Source of the DNA: Lewinellaceae bacterium
GTDB taxonomy: Bacteria; Bacteroidota; Bacteroidia; Chitinophagales; Saprospiraceae
Length of the DNA stretch: 64,000 nucleotides
NCBI GenBank assembly: GCA_020636435.1
Contig: JACJXX010000002.1
Coordinates: 868,001-932,000, forward strand
Direction: 5' to 3'
Shown: in pieces, positions 24,725 to 33,028 of the stretch
How the letters are laid out: the number at the start of each line of letters is the position of its first letter
Position numbering within the stretch: the stretch's first letter is position 1
Notes under the pieces: model-generated
What the model was told of the DNA's origin: nothing
Databases searched by the model: none
The model's input: the letters and a program-made list of their open reading frames with translations, nothing else
Program-made: the position numbers and the translations under genes

Positions 24725-25384
24725 ATGCGTATTTATTTGCACCTCTCTCCGAACACGGAGATCGTTCCCTTTAACTACCAGGCGGCGCTCGTTGGGGCCT
24801 TTCACGGGTGGCTGGGGGAAAATGACCTGCACGACGATATTTCGTTGTACTCTCTTTCCTGGTTGAGCAACAGCCATCCGCGCCGCGGCGGGTTGGATTT
24901 TCCGGGAGGAAGCACTTTTTACGTTAGCGCCCCGAGCCATCAGATGCTGGCGGCTCTCCTGGAAGGCGTACAAAACGGCTGGCACATCCGCTGGGGAATG
25001 GAGGTTAAGGAAGTCACCATCCAACGCACACCGGAATTTGGGGAGCAACAACGCTTCCTGGTGCAAAGCCCTGTATTGATCAAGCGGAGGGAGGAAACGG
25101 AGCGTAATTACCGGTACTATTACTATTCTGACAAGGAAGCCGATGCGCTACTGACCGAAACCCTTCAGCATAAGCTAAGCCGCGCGGGGCTTACGCAGGA
25201 AGCCAGCGTGGCTTTCGATAAGTCTTATCCTAACCCCAAAACCAAGATGGTCAATTACCGGGGCATCGACATCCGGGCTTCCGCCTGCCCGGTGATTGTA
25301 ACGGGCGACCCTCGGGCCGTAGGTTTTGCCTGGGAGGTGGGCGTGGGGAATAGTACGGGGATTGGGTTTGGGGCGTTGAGGTGA
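24725..25384 (+). CDS. cas6: CRISPR pre-crRNA endonuclease Cas6
   Basis: This encodes 219 residues, a usual Cas6 length. It cuts the array transcript within each repeat to give crRNAs with an 8-nt 5' handle. The N-terminal ferredoxin-like fold is suggested by MRIYLHLSPNTEIVPFNYQ and AFHGWLGENDLHD. The glycine-rich loop near the C-terminus, WEVGVGNSTGIGFGAL, is the family hallmark. A histidine in AFHGW is a candidate catalytic residue. It is the first gene of the cas run; cas5 starts 33 bp after its stop. The repeats of the array end in ATTGAAAC, which would be the handle left after cleavage by this enzyme. Confidence 0.92.
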   Translation: MRIYLHLSPNTEIVPFNYQAALVGAFHGWLGENDLHDDISLYSLSWLSNSHPRRGGLDFPGGSTFYVSAPSHQMLAALLEGVQNGWHIRWGMEVKEVTIQRTPEFGEQQRFLVQSPVLIKRREETERNYRYYYYSDKEADALLTETLQHKLSRAGLTQEASVAFDKSYPNPKTKMVNYRGIDIRASACPVIVTGDPRAVGFAWEVGVGNSTGIGFGALR

Positions 25385-25417
25385 TTCTTGCCATTTGAAA
25401 ATGCAAAATGGAACGAC

Positions 25418-26236
25418 ATGAATTTAGATTTATCATTTTTTACGGAACCCCCGGAGCGCAACCATAGGGCATCGCTTGAAATTATTGCTCTTGCCCCTCT
25501 ATCGATGGTGTCGAGCCAACCAGGCAGCTACTTTCGAAGCGAAATAACCCCCACCACATATATGCTGTTGGGTTTGCTGGAAAATGCCCTTGGATGGCAT
25601 TTTGACGATAAGCTTCGAAGAACACTATTCAAGGTGTTGCAGAAGCATGCGAAAAAGAAGTATGGCAAACATCCGGATTATGCAAATTCAGATTGGCTTA
25701 CTGCAAAACCGAATGAATCAGGTAGTGGTTTCTTTAGCCTGCTGGATTTTCATCTCGCCATTACAGAGGTAGAAGTGGATCAGCAACCGCTCACCTATGA
25801 TGATTTGTGGTCGATGCAGCTTCGAAGCAAGGGGGAAAACTTCATTGGCGGCAGCCGGAATTATGACAGGCAGTTGGAAGGATTGATAAACCTTTCCAAA
25901 CAAGAAGACAAGTCAAAGCCTAAAAAGAAAAATAAACATCCCTATTTCATTTCTTTTGGGGATAAATCAGAATACAAAAGTTTTTCTCTTGAGAAACTCC
26001 TTGAACTAAAGGAGGGCAAGGTGAAGACTACTAGTTTGAAGCCTTATTTCCCACATTACTATTCGAGTCCGAAGACCCGTGGATACATTATACCAAAGTA
26101 CAATTATAAGTATCGACTTAATTGCACTTCTTCTCTGGCGAGGCTATTAGAACTAGCTCTAAGTGATCCGGCTGCGCCACTTTATTTAGGCTCTAATGAC
26201 GGTTGGGTAGAAGTAAAATGGATCAATCATGAATGA
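25418..26236 (+). CDS. cas5: Cascade subunit Cas5 (PGING-like)
   Basis: This encodes 272 residues from ATG 25418; a TTG at 25388 would add ten residues without family features. The opening LEIIALAPLSMVSSQPGSYF and TPTTYMLLGLLENALGWHF fit a Cas5 RAMP with the typical beta-strand then helix. The long insertion and the C-terminal LYLGSNDGWVEVKW resemble the Cas5p type seen in the Porphyromonas gingivalis (PGING) subtype. Cas5 holds the 5' handle of the crRNA in the Cascade complex. It overlaps the next gene by 8 bp, which suggests translational coupling. Assignment rests on gene order and these features, not on a database search. Confidence 0.75.
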   Translation: MNLDLSFFTEPPERNHRASLEIIALAPLSMVSSQPGSYFRSEITPTTYMLLGLLENALGWHFDDKLRRTLFKVLQKHAKKKYGKHPDYANSDWLTAKPNESGSGFFSLLDFHLAITEVEVDQQPLTYDDLWSMQLRSKGENFIGGSRNYDRQLEGLINLSKQEDKSKPKKKNKHPYFISFGDKSEYKSFSLEKLLELKEGKVKTTSLKPYFPHYYSSPKTRGYIIPKYNYKYRLNCTSSLARLLELALSDPAAPLYLGSNDGWVEVKWINHE

Positions 26237-27752
26237 ATTTAATAACTGGCACCCCATGCCTCGTTACGGGTTAGCAGCTTCTTTGGTTTATCTTGATCAG
26301 GAACCAAGGAAAGGCATTGAAGCTGAAGATTTGCAGACGATTGCTATTAGCACTTTGGCAGAGGAGCTTAATCACTTTATGCTATCTCCCTATCCAGGTA
26401 CAGAACCGGATACTGTTTTCTATAAATATATATCTTCGGATAAGTTGAATCCGGGAAGCAAGACCGGTCAAGCTGCAGCTAACGGGTACTACGTTGGACC
26501 CCATGTCTTGACAAGCAATAATGCTTCAGATATACTCAAAGAAGTGAAAGCCCTTTTATCGTTTTTGTCAAAAGGTATATTCAAGAGCTACGAACTTAAG
26601 CGTTCCTTTGCGCCAATGGTAGCTAAGCTGAATGCAGGTAAGACCTCGATGTCAAATCCAAGGGTTGGTCTCATTCAAGCTGCATTTACAGCTATAGGCG
26701 CTATTACCTATATCAAGCCTGCAGCTTATATGAATAATGGAAATACGGGCATCCTTCCCGATTTACCTTTTTACGATCCGGATACTAGAGATTTTCCATT
26801 ATATGATTTCATCAAACTCTTTAGTGAAATCCAATCAGAAGGGTTAGGAGAAAGTGCATACACTCGTAAGCTGGATAGAGGTGAATATAAACGCCCAAAA
26901 GTTTTCCTTAGCAATTATCCGGATGCTCCAAGGTCAAGCAGCTTAGGCACAGTGCCTCTAATAGCCGCGATCGGTAAGTGGGTTAATAAGCACAATATAC
27001 TTTATGATCAGGCTCTCAGCTCACTAAACTGGCTGGAAAATAGGCCAATCTATCTCGTTTCTTACAACGGTACTCAGCAGGAATCTTTTGGCCATCATTT
27101 GGTTGGCTTGGCTATTAGTGGGGAGCTTCATAAAATAGTCAACAGCCTTTCCCGGGTCTCTTTGATTGGAGTAGAAGACGGCAAAAAGTTCGATGATAAT
27201 AAATGGAAGCTCTTTGTCCGCTTTTTCGATCAATTCCTTCGCTTTTTTAACCCAAGTAGCTTACATAACTTTCTGGCTTACCGAGCCACTTATCCATCAG
27301 AATTTCTCATACTACTAAAATCATACTTTATGCAAACCGGAAAATACCCTGAAGAACTCATCGAAGGAGCGGTTGCCTACGGCAGATCCCTCAACCGGGC
27401 GGCTTATAATGCCGCAAAGCAAGAAGATGCTGAAGATCAGTCTAAAGGCAGAGAGAGCCAGGGCGTGAAGAAATACAAACACCGCGTTCTCTTGCAACTG
27501 GAAAGCATTATCCAAAGTGCAAAAAGCGGTTCAGAACTGGCGGCCCGGTTGAATGCCCAGGTAGGTCGCTTGACAATGCAGGATATCGATTCTGCGGCAC
27601 AGCCCTTCCTGATAGCAGTGATCAACGATCAGATTTTACTTGACGATGCCCAAAACCTGATCACCGCCTTTATGCGCTTGAGCACTTTCCAAGCAGGAGT
27701 GACCACTGACGAAAGCAGTGATTTCCTTGCTGATGAAAGTGTATTAGACTAA
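26229..27752 (+). CDS. cas8: Cascade large subunit Cas8 (Csp2-like)
   Basis: This encodes 507 residues. Sequence similarity is hard to see by eye, as is normal for Cas8. The size, the position between cas5 and cas7, and the helical C-terminal half (residues about 390-490) fit a type I large subunit. Segments such as WHPMPRYGLAASLVYLD and GYYVGPHVLTSNNASDILKEV come from the N-terminal domain. In a type I complex it would recognise the PAM and position target DNA, with the C-terminal helices acting as a fused small subunit. No separate cas11 gene is present, so an internal start producing Cas11 from the 3' half is possible, as shown in other type I-B systems. Confidence 0.75.
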   Translation: MNEFNNWHPMPRYGLAASLVYLDQEPRKGIEAEDLQTIAISTLAEELNHFMLSPYPGTEPDTVFYKYISSDKLNPGSKTGQAAANGYYVGPHVLTSNNASDILKEVKALLSFLSKGIFKSYELKRSFAPMVAKLNAGKTSMSNPRVGLIQAAFTAIGAITYIKPAAYMNNGNTGILPDLPFYDPDTRDFPLYDFIKLFSEIQSEGLGESAYTRKLDRGEYKRPKVFLSNYPDAPRSSSLGTVPLIAAIGKWVNKHNILYDQALSSLNWLENRPIYLVSYNGTQQESFGHHLVGLAISGELHKIVNSLSRVSLIGVEDGKKFDDNKWKLFVRFFDQFLRFFNPSSLHNFLAYRATYPSEFLILLKSYFMQTGKYPEELIEGAVAYGRSLNRAAYNAAKQEDAEDQSKGRESQGVKKYKHRVLLQLESIIQSAKSGSELAARLNAQVGRLTMQDIDSAAQPFLIAVINDQILLDDAQNLITAFMRLSTFQAGVTTDESSDFLADESVLD

Positions 27753-27782
27753 AAATTCCATCACTTGAAAAATCAATTTATT

Positions 27783-28685
27783 ATGTCGAAAAAGATAAAA
27801 TCAATTCTGGTTACTGGAGTAGCCCCTATGAGTGACCATGCCGCTAACCGTGGCGAAAAATTATTAGGCAATGCCTCCTCCGTAAAACGGCGACCAGATG
27901 GCAGGGTATACATCTCGGGGCAAATGCAGCGGCATGTTTTATTCAGCGCCATTGACCGGATCAATGAAGACCATCCCGAACGCGGGGAGACTTATGTAGC
28001 TAATGGAGATGCACCATCAACTCAAATCGACAAAGACCTGAGGAGTGATTTAGGAGGTTTCCTGGACACTAAAAAAGGAGATTATTCTGGCCGTAGAACT
28101 GCGCCAATCTCAGCAACTCCAGCAGTAGCGATTAACCCTAGTAGCATTGGCCGAGACCTACTTATAAGGCTCAAAATGGATGATAATACTGATTCCAACA
28201 AGAAACAGGCACTCGCCACAAACGAATTCAGTATCCATGATGAGATGATAATGAATTTTCATCTGGATGTTGGAGTAGTAGGCGTTACAAAAAAATACAG
28301 CTATGAAAATGAATACCATGTTTCTACTACGTACGAATCAGCTATTGATGATGAGGAACATCGCCGAAGAATAGGACTATTCTTGGAAGGCACTGCCTCA
28401 ATGACCGACTTTGCCAACCAAGCACGCAATGCAGTAAGTGGCGAGCCGAACAGGGTACTTATTGTGCTCGATAATAAAATGAGCCGTAAGGCCGCCCGTT
28501 ATTTCCAGCCGGAAACCACTGATATAGAAAGAGAAAATATTTTAGAAGAGCTAACTGAACGAGGTGCACATGTTTTCTTGGGAGATGATACCACAAAAGA
28601 AGGACTAAGTGTCGCCAAAGCTTATCGCCTGGCGATGGAAGTTTTATCAGACAACGAACTTTACCGGCCGCCCTATGAGCAATAG
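27783..28685 (+). CDS. cas7: Cascade backbone subunit Cas7 (DevR/Csp1-like)
   Basis: This encodes 300 residues from ATG 27783. The opening KSILVTGVAPMSDHAANRGEK and the glycine-rich turn with RPDGRVYISGQMQRHVLFSA fit the Cas7/DevR RAMP fold. Several copies line the spacer part of the crRNA in Cascade. The MSDHAANRG region is typical of the type I-B/PGING branch. Its last 11 bp overlap the start of cas3. It starts 31 bp after cas8. Family assignment is well supported by this N-terminus and by context. Confidence 0.85.
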   Translation: MSKKIKSILVTGVAPMSDHAANRGEKLLGNASSVKRRPDGRVYISGQMQRHVLFSAIDRINEDHPERGETYVANGDAPSTQIDKDLRSDLGGFLDTKKGDYSGRRTAPISATPAVAINPSSIGRDLLIRLKMDDNTDSNKKQALATNEFSIHDEMIMNFHLDVGVVGVTKKYSYENEYHVSTTYESAIDDEEHRRRIGLFLEGTASMTDFANQARNAVSGEPNRVLIVLDNKMSRKAARYFQPETTDIERENILEELTERGAHVFLGDDTTKEGLSVAKAYRLAMEVLSDNELYRPPYEQ

Positions 28686-31041
28686 AGTACTAGCTAAACC
28701 TTCGGGCATAAGCCTTAGTGATCATACCAGGCACGTAACCGACGAGGCTGTTTACATTTTGGATAGCTTGCCCTTTTTGTCCCAAAAGTATCAACAGTTA
28801 ACCAGTTGCAACCTAAGGAAGGAACTGCTTGCAGCAGCACGCTATCACGATTGGGGCAAGAGTGATTCCAAATGGCAACTACCCTGTCGGCAAGATTACC
28901 AGCGTTATCGAGAATGGCGTATTGAAGAAGGTTTGCCTCCCGACGAACTATCACCCGAAGATCATAGAAGGTTTGAGCAAACCATGCGCAGGCAGGGAAA
29001 AATGCCAGCTCCAAAGTTGTTTTGCGCTGGGTTAAGGCATGAACTGGCTTCATTGGAAATGATTGAGCGAAATAAACTCAGCTTATCGCAAGCAGTAAAG
29101 GCGGCCATTGCGGCACATCATGGAAAGCTTGGTTTTAGGCACAAACACCGATGGTATAAAGATGCCATCCAGCCAGGACATTCCAAAGGGCCATTCTTTT
29201 TCTTATGGGATCAGTTTGAGAAGCTTTCCTTTCAACGAGTAAAAAACCTGCCAAAGGAAGAGCAGATGCTCAACCGGTTTCGTTATGCAGGTGTGCGCAG
29301 CCTCCTGCAATTGGCAGATACCAGAGCCAGCCGGAAGGAGGGAGAAGGAGATGACGCCTCCTATGAATTTCATCCTTTTAAGTTGGAGAATAAATTTAAA
29401 TCGCTTCGCCCCGTTCAAAAAGCTGCTTTAGAGGCTGCGAGCGAACCGATCAGCATTCTACGTGCACCAACCGGAAGCGGAAAAACTTATGCAGCCTTAC
29501 TTTGGGCAGAGCAGCAGGTGAAACATGGCAGAGCCGACCGGTTGGTTATAGCTATGCCAACTCGCTTTACTTCCAATGCTTTGGCGATCAGTACTGCCGA
29601 ACAGTTGAGCGATACAGGCTTATACCATTCAAGCGCCTGGTTCAATCGTTACGGCGGGCTTAAGGAATTAGAAGCCAAAAAGGAAGCCAGAGAAGCTCAC
29701 CGGATGGCGAGATATCTGGCCACTCCTGTAACCGTTTGTACGATCGACCACCTGCTTATTTGCCTTACCGGAACGAAAGAAGCCCATCACTCGACTTTTT
29801 TCTTTCTAGCCAATAGTGCGGTCGTACTGGACGAAGCAGATTTTTACGACCCTTTTGTCCAGGCCAATATCGTAGTATTGATTGAGGTGCTGCAGACGTT
29901 AAAGGTACCTTTGCTCATCATGAGTGCAACTGTGCCAGATTCTGCCAGGCAACTCTATCGGGTTGGCAAACCGATTGTAATCCCCAAGTCTCCAAAGCCC
30001 AAAGCTTCGAAGAAGATTCATTGGTTGGGGCAGGATGCCGATGCGCTTTCCTCCGTATTGAGGCAAATGGTGGAAATAGGCACGGGCATTATTTACGCAA
30101 ATACGGTAAGCCGGGCTTTTGAGTATTTCAATTCTATAAAACAACTTGCTGATGGAAAACAGCTCCCTATAATCATTTATCACAGCAGGTTTACAGAGCC
30201 AGATAAAGAAAAAATTGAAAAGAAATTAATAAAAAGGCTGGGGAAAGAGGTATGGGAATACAAAAGCCAATCGGCAGTCAAAGGTATTGCTATCATGACG
30301 CAAATAGGCGAAATGAGTGTCAACATTAGCACCCCCATTATGATCTCCGACCTGTGCCCGTGGGATAGGTTGGCTCAACGCATGGGGCGCCTGGTTCGTT
30401 TTGAAGAAGCTTCAGAAGGGAAGTGCTATATCGTTTCTCCTCAAAAAAACGAATTGCTTTACCCGGCTCCTTACGGAGAATATAACCGGGAAAAAAGGGC
30501 ATGGATCGCAAGCCCTGCCTTATTGACAACGCAAAACCAGTTACAACAAAATTTTATCCAGCCTAAGGATATTTGGCCCAGTGATTTTGTTGGCTATGTC
30601 AACCAACTTTATCCAAATGCACCCGCTATTCTCGGGCATGCAAGCGCCAATCAAAGGGAATACCGACGTCTGCTAAAAGATAATTGGTTGTTGTTGCCCA
30701 ACCTTTACACTCAGGAAGAGGAAGGCCATGTGGGAGACAAGTGGTCAAGCCGCCACATCCCACCGCAACAAACTGTATTCATTAAGTGTCCGACAAGTTT
30801 CTCCGGCTATCCAGAACTCCAGTCTTTCGCCCTTGAATATGGAGTGAGCATTCCCGTTTATCTTTTGGAAAAGGAATTACGCCGCAAAAATGAAAGCCGT
30901 ATCCTGAAATTAGAAGTGCACATCGAAAAAAGTGATGAGAAAATCCCTGTGTACTATACGGATTCCTATGAAGATCAGATTGGTTTAGCCTTTTTATACG
31001 ATGCTGGACTTAGCTCCAGTGCTAAAAATCAAATGATGTAA
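28675..31041 (+). CDS. cas3: CRISPR helicase-nuclease Cas3 (HD and DExD fused)
   Basis: This encodes 788 residues from ATG 28675, which begins directly with the HD domain; an earlier in-frame start would lie inside cas7. HD nuclease residues are visible: H17 (SLSDHTRHV), H58-D59 (ARYHDWGKSD), and later histidines in GLRHEL and AAHHGKLGF. The helicase has Walker A APTGSGKT (about 264-271), DEAD box VVLDEADFYD (about 386-389), SAT motif LIMSATVPD and motif VI-like DRLAQRMGRLVRF. Cascade recruits Cas3 to unwind and degrade target DNA. All core motifs are intact, so interference should be active. It is followed 2 bp later by cas4. Confidence 0.93.
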   Translation: MSNRVLAKPSGISLSDHTRHVTDEAVYILDSLPFLSQKYQQLTSCNLRKELLAAARYHDWGKSDSKWQLPCRQDYQRYREWRIEEGLPPDELSPEDHRRFEQTMRRQGKMPAPKLFCAGLRHELASLEMIERNKLSLSQAVKAAIAAHHGKLGFRHKHRWYKDAIQPGHSKGPFFFLWDQFEKLSFQRVKNLPKEEQMLNRFRYAGVRSLLQLADTRASRKEGEGDDASYEFHPFKLENKFKSLRPVQKAALEAASEPISILRAPTGSGKTYAALLWAEQQVKHGRADRLVIAMPTRFTSNALAISTAEQLSDTGLYHSSAWFNRYGGLKELEAKKEAREAHRMARYLATPVTVCTIDHLLICLTGTKEAHHSTFFFLANSAVVLDEADFYDPFVQANIVVLIEVLQTLKVPLLIMSATVPDSARQLYRVGKPIVIPKSPKPKASKKIHWLGQDADALSSVLRQMVEIGTGIIYANTVSRAFEYFNSIKQLADGKQLPIIIYHSRFTEPDKEKIEKKLIKRLGKEVWEYKSQSAVKGIAIMTQIGEMSVNISTPIMISDLCPWDRLAQRMGRLVRFEEASEGKCYIVSPQKNELLYPAPYGEYNREKRAWIASPALLTTQNQLQQNFIQPKDIWPSDFVGYVNQLYPNAPAILGHASANQREYRRLLKDNWLLLPNLYTQEEEGHVGDKWSSRHIPPQQTVFIKCPTSFSGYPELQSFALEYGVSIPVYLLEKELRRKNESRILKLEVHIEKSDEKIPVYYTDSYEDQIGLAFLYDAGLSSSAKNQMM

Positions 31042-31043
31042 CT

Positions 31044-31538
31044 ATGATCTCCGCCTCCCACATCACCTACTACCACCTATGCCACCGCAAGCTATGGCTG
31101 CACCACCGCGGCCTGCGGCAGGAGGACAATAGTGCGGCAGTCTACGAAGGCCAGCTCATCGGCAAGCATGCCTACGCCCGCCGGGCGAGCCGCTGGCGCG
31201 AACTCTCCCTCGGCGCCATAAAGATCGACCATTTCGACCCCCGGCAAAAACTCGTGCGCGAAGTGAAGAAAAGCCCCAAGCTGGAAGCCTCGCACATCGC
31301 CCAGGTGCAGTACTATTTGTTTAATCTGGAAAGGGCAGGCGTCGAAAACCCTCGGGGTCTAATTGAATACCCGAAACAGCGAAAGGCGACGGAAGTGCGC
31401 CTGACGGATGCGGACAGAAAGATAATCCGGGGCTGGGAGGCTGAAATAGAGCGCATTGTGCAGCAGCCAACCTGCCCGGAACTGGTGCAAAAGAGCTACT
31501 GCCGCCACTGCGCTTATCGCGACTTTTGTTTCATCTGA
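31044..31538 (+). CDS. cas4: CRISPR adaptation nuclease Cas4
   Basis: This encodes 164 residues. Four cysteines expected to bind a 4Fe-4S cluster are C13 (YHLCHRKLWL) and C153, C156 and C162 (SYCRHCAYRDFCFI). RecB-type nuclease motifs are present: the aspartate in AIKIDHFDP, REVKKS and HIAQVQYYLF. Cas4 trims the 3' end of prespacers so that they integrate with a correct PAM and orientation. It starts 2 bp after cas3 and ends 11 bp before cas1. From here to cas2 the base composition seems closer to the host genes than that of cas5-cas7, which are more AT-rich. Confidence 0.92.
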   Translation: MISASHITYYHLCHRKLWLHHRGLRQEDNSAAVYEGQLIGKHAYARRASRWRELSLGAIKIDHFDPRQKLVREVKKSPKLEASHIAQVQYYLFNLERAGVENPRGLIEYPKQRKATEVRLTDADRKIIRGWEAEIERIVQQPTCPELVQKSYCRHCAYRDFCFI

Positions 31539-31549
31539 ATGCATAAACC

Positions 31550-32557
31550 ATGAAGAAAGCCTTCTACCTTTTCAATCCCGGCCGCATGAGCCGGAAAGAC
31601 AACACCCTGCGGTTCGACCCGGCCGAAACGGCAGAGGCGCCCGACAAGCCGCGGTTTCTTCCGGTGGAAGGCGTGAGCGCGCTCTATGTCTTTGGCAGCC
31701 TCGATACCAATAGCGCATTGTATAACTTTCTGGGGCGGAAACACGTGCCGGTCCATTTCTTTGATTACTACCAGCATTACACCGGTTCTTTCAGCCCACG
31801 GGAATACCTGCTGGCCGGGCAAATGCTCATCGCACAGGCAGATGCTTACCGGTCTAACAAGCAACGGGTACGCATTGCCCGCGCCCTGGTAGAAGGCGCT
31901 ACCTTCAATATCCTGAAAAATCTCCGCTACTATTTGAACCGGGGCCGGGATGTGGCCGGCCAGGTCGAGAAAATCGAAAATTTGCGGGCCGAACTGGATA
32001 AGGCCAGGTCAATCAGCCACCTCATGGGCCTGGAAGGCAACTGCCGGCAACTTTACTATACCGCTTTTGCTCAGATCGTAGATGCCTTTCCGTGGGTTGG
32101 CCGGCAAAAGCGGCCGCCCACCGATGAACTCAATGCGCTATTGAGCTTTGGCAACTCCCTGTGCTACACGGTTTGCCTCGACGCCATATACAATTCCCAG
32201 CTGAACCCGACCATCAGTTATCTGCATGAACCGGGCACCCGCCGGTACAGCCTGGCACTTGATGTCTCTGAGATTTTTAAACCCATTCTGGTGGACCGGC
32301 TGATCTTCCGCCTTTGTAATAAGAAAGAAATCCGCTCAGAACATTTTGACAAGGTAGATAATGCCTGTTTTTTGTCTCCCGCCGGCCGCCGCCTGTTCGT
32401 TCAAGCCTGGGAAGAACGCCTGCAGCAGAGCATTCAACACCGAAAGCTGAACCGAAAGGTGAGCTACCGCCACCTTTTGCGCCTCGACTGCTATAAGCTG
32501 GCCAAGCATTTGCTGGGCATGGAACCAAATTTTGAACCCTTTAAAATCTGGTGGTAA
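31550..32557 (+). CDS. cas1: CRISPR integrase Cas1
   Basis: This encodes 335 residues. The metal-binding residues are E162 (GLEGNCRQ), H226 (YLHEPGTRRYS) and the acidic cluster ALDVSEIFKP (D238 and E241). It has the typical LYVFGSLDTNSALYNFL N-terminal strand region. Cas1 and Cas2 together insert new spacers at the leader end of the array. The long form with C-terminal QAWEERLQQSIQHRKLN is usual for type I-B. The stop codon overlaps the start of cas2 by one base (TAATG). All catalytic residues are intact. Confidence 0.95.
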   Translation: MKKAFYLFNPGRMSRKDNTLRFDPAETAEAPDKPRFLPVEGVSALYVFGSLDTNSALYNFLGRKHVPVHFFDYYQHYTGSFSPREYLLAGQMLIAQADAYRSNKQRVRIARALVEGATFNILKNLRYYLNRGRDVAGQVEKIENLRAELDKARSISHLMGLEGNCRQLYYTAFAQIVDAFPWVGRQKRPPTDELNALLSFGNSLCYTVCLDAIYNSQLNPTISYLHEPGTRRYSLALDVSEIFKPILVDRLIFRLCNKKEIRSEHFDKVDNACFLSPAGRRLFVQAWEERLQQSIQHRKLNRKVSYRHLLRLDCYKLAKHLLGMEPNFEPFKIWW

Positions 32558-32820
32558 TGTATGTGATCGCCGTTTACGACGTAGCAGCCGAGCGGACTCC
32601 GAAGATGCTGAAGTTATGCCGCCGTTATCTGCACTGGATTCAAAATTCTGTCTTTGAAGGAGAAATTTCTGAGGTAAGGCTAAAGGAACTCATTACCGAA
32701 GCACAACTCATAATGGACGAGAGTTACGATAGCTTTATCATCTTCAAAAACCGCCATGTACATTGGTTGGACAAACAGCTGATCGGCAAACCTTTAAGCC
32801 AGACTGATCAATTTATTTGA
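32557..32820 (+). CDS. cas2: CRISPR adaptation protein Cas2
   Basis: This encodes 87 residues from ATG 32557, which overlaps the cas1 stop by one base; a GTG two codons earlier is not needed. MYVIAVYDVAAERTPKMLKL is the standard Cas2 opening with the conserved aspartate (D8). The ferredoxin-like fold ends with DSFIIFKNRHVHW. It forms the central dimer of the Cas1-Cas2 integrase. It is the last gene before the leader and array. Confidence 0.95.
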   Translation: MYVIAVYDVAAERTPKMLKLCRRYLHWIQNSVFEGEISEVRLKELITEAQLIMDESYDSFIIFKNRHVHWLDKQLIGKPLSQTDQFI

Positions 32821-33028
32821 TCGTCGGTGATCTCTGTTTTTTGCTTTTTACTCCGACAAGTTCTTTGACATTTTGGACTTAATGATTGATTGTCAACTAT
32901 ATATCGTCGTCGTCGCTCACCGCATGTTTTTACCTTTTTTCCGACCGACGACAAAACTCCCTGTTTTTCTACTCCGGTCGTTTTCTTATTGGTTCATAAT
33001 CAACTTTTTAGTATTTTTGGATGCCGGT
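32821..33028 (+). promoter_or_regulatory. CRISPR leader with embedded promoter motif
   Basis: This is a 208-bp AT-rich stretch between the cas2 stop and the first repeat. TTGG at 32989-32992 and TATTTTTG at 33012-33019 are 19 bp apart. They fit the Bacteroidota pattern TTTG-N19-TAnnTTTG, with one base off in the -33 box. The -7 box ends 9 bp before the first repeat, so transcription would start at or just inside it. The leader lies on the cas2 side, and the repeat handle has the same polarity. Confidence 0.65.
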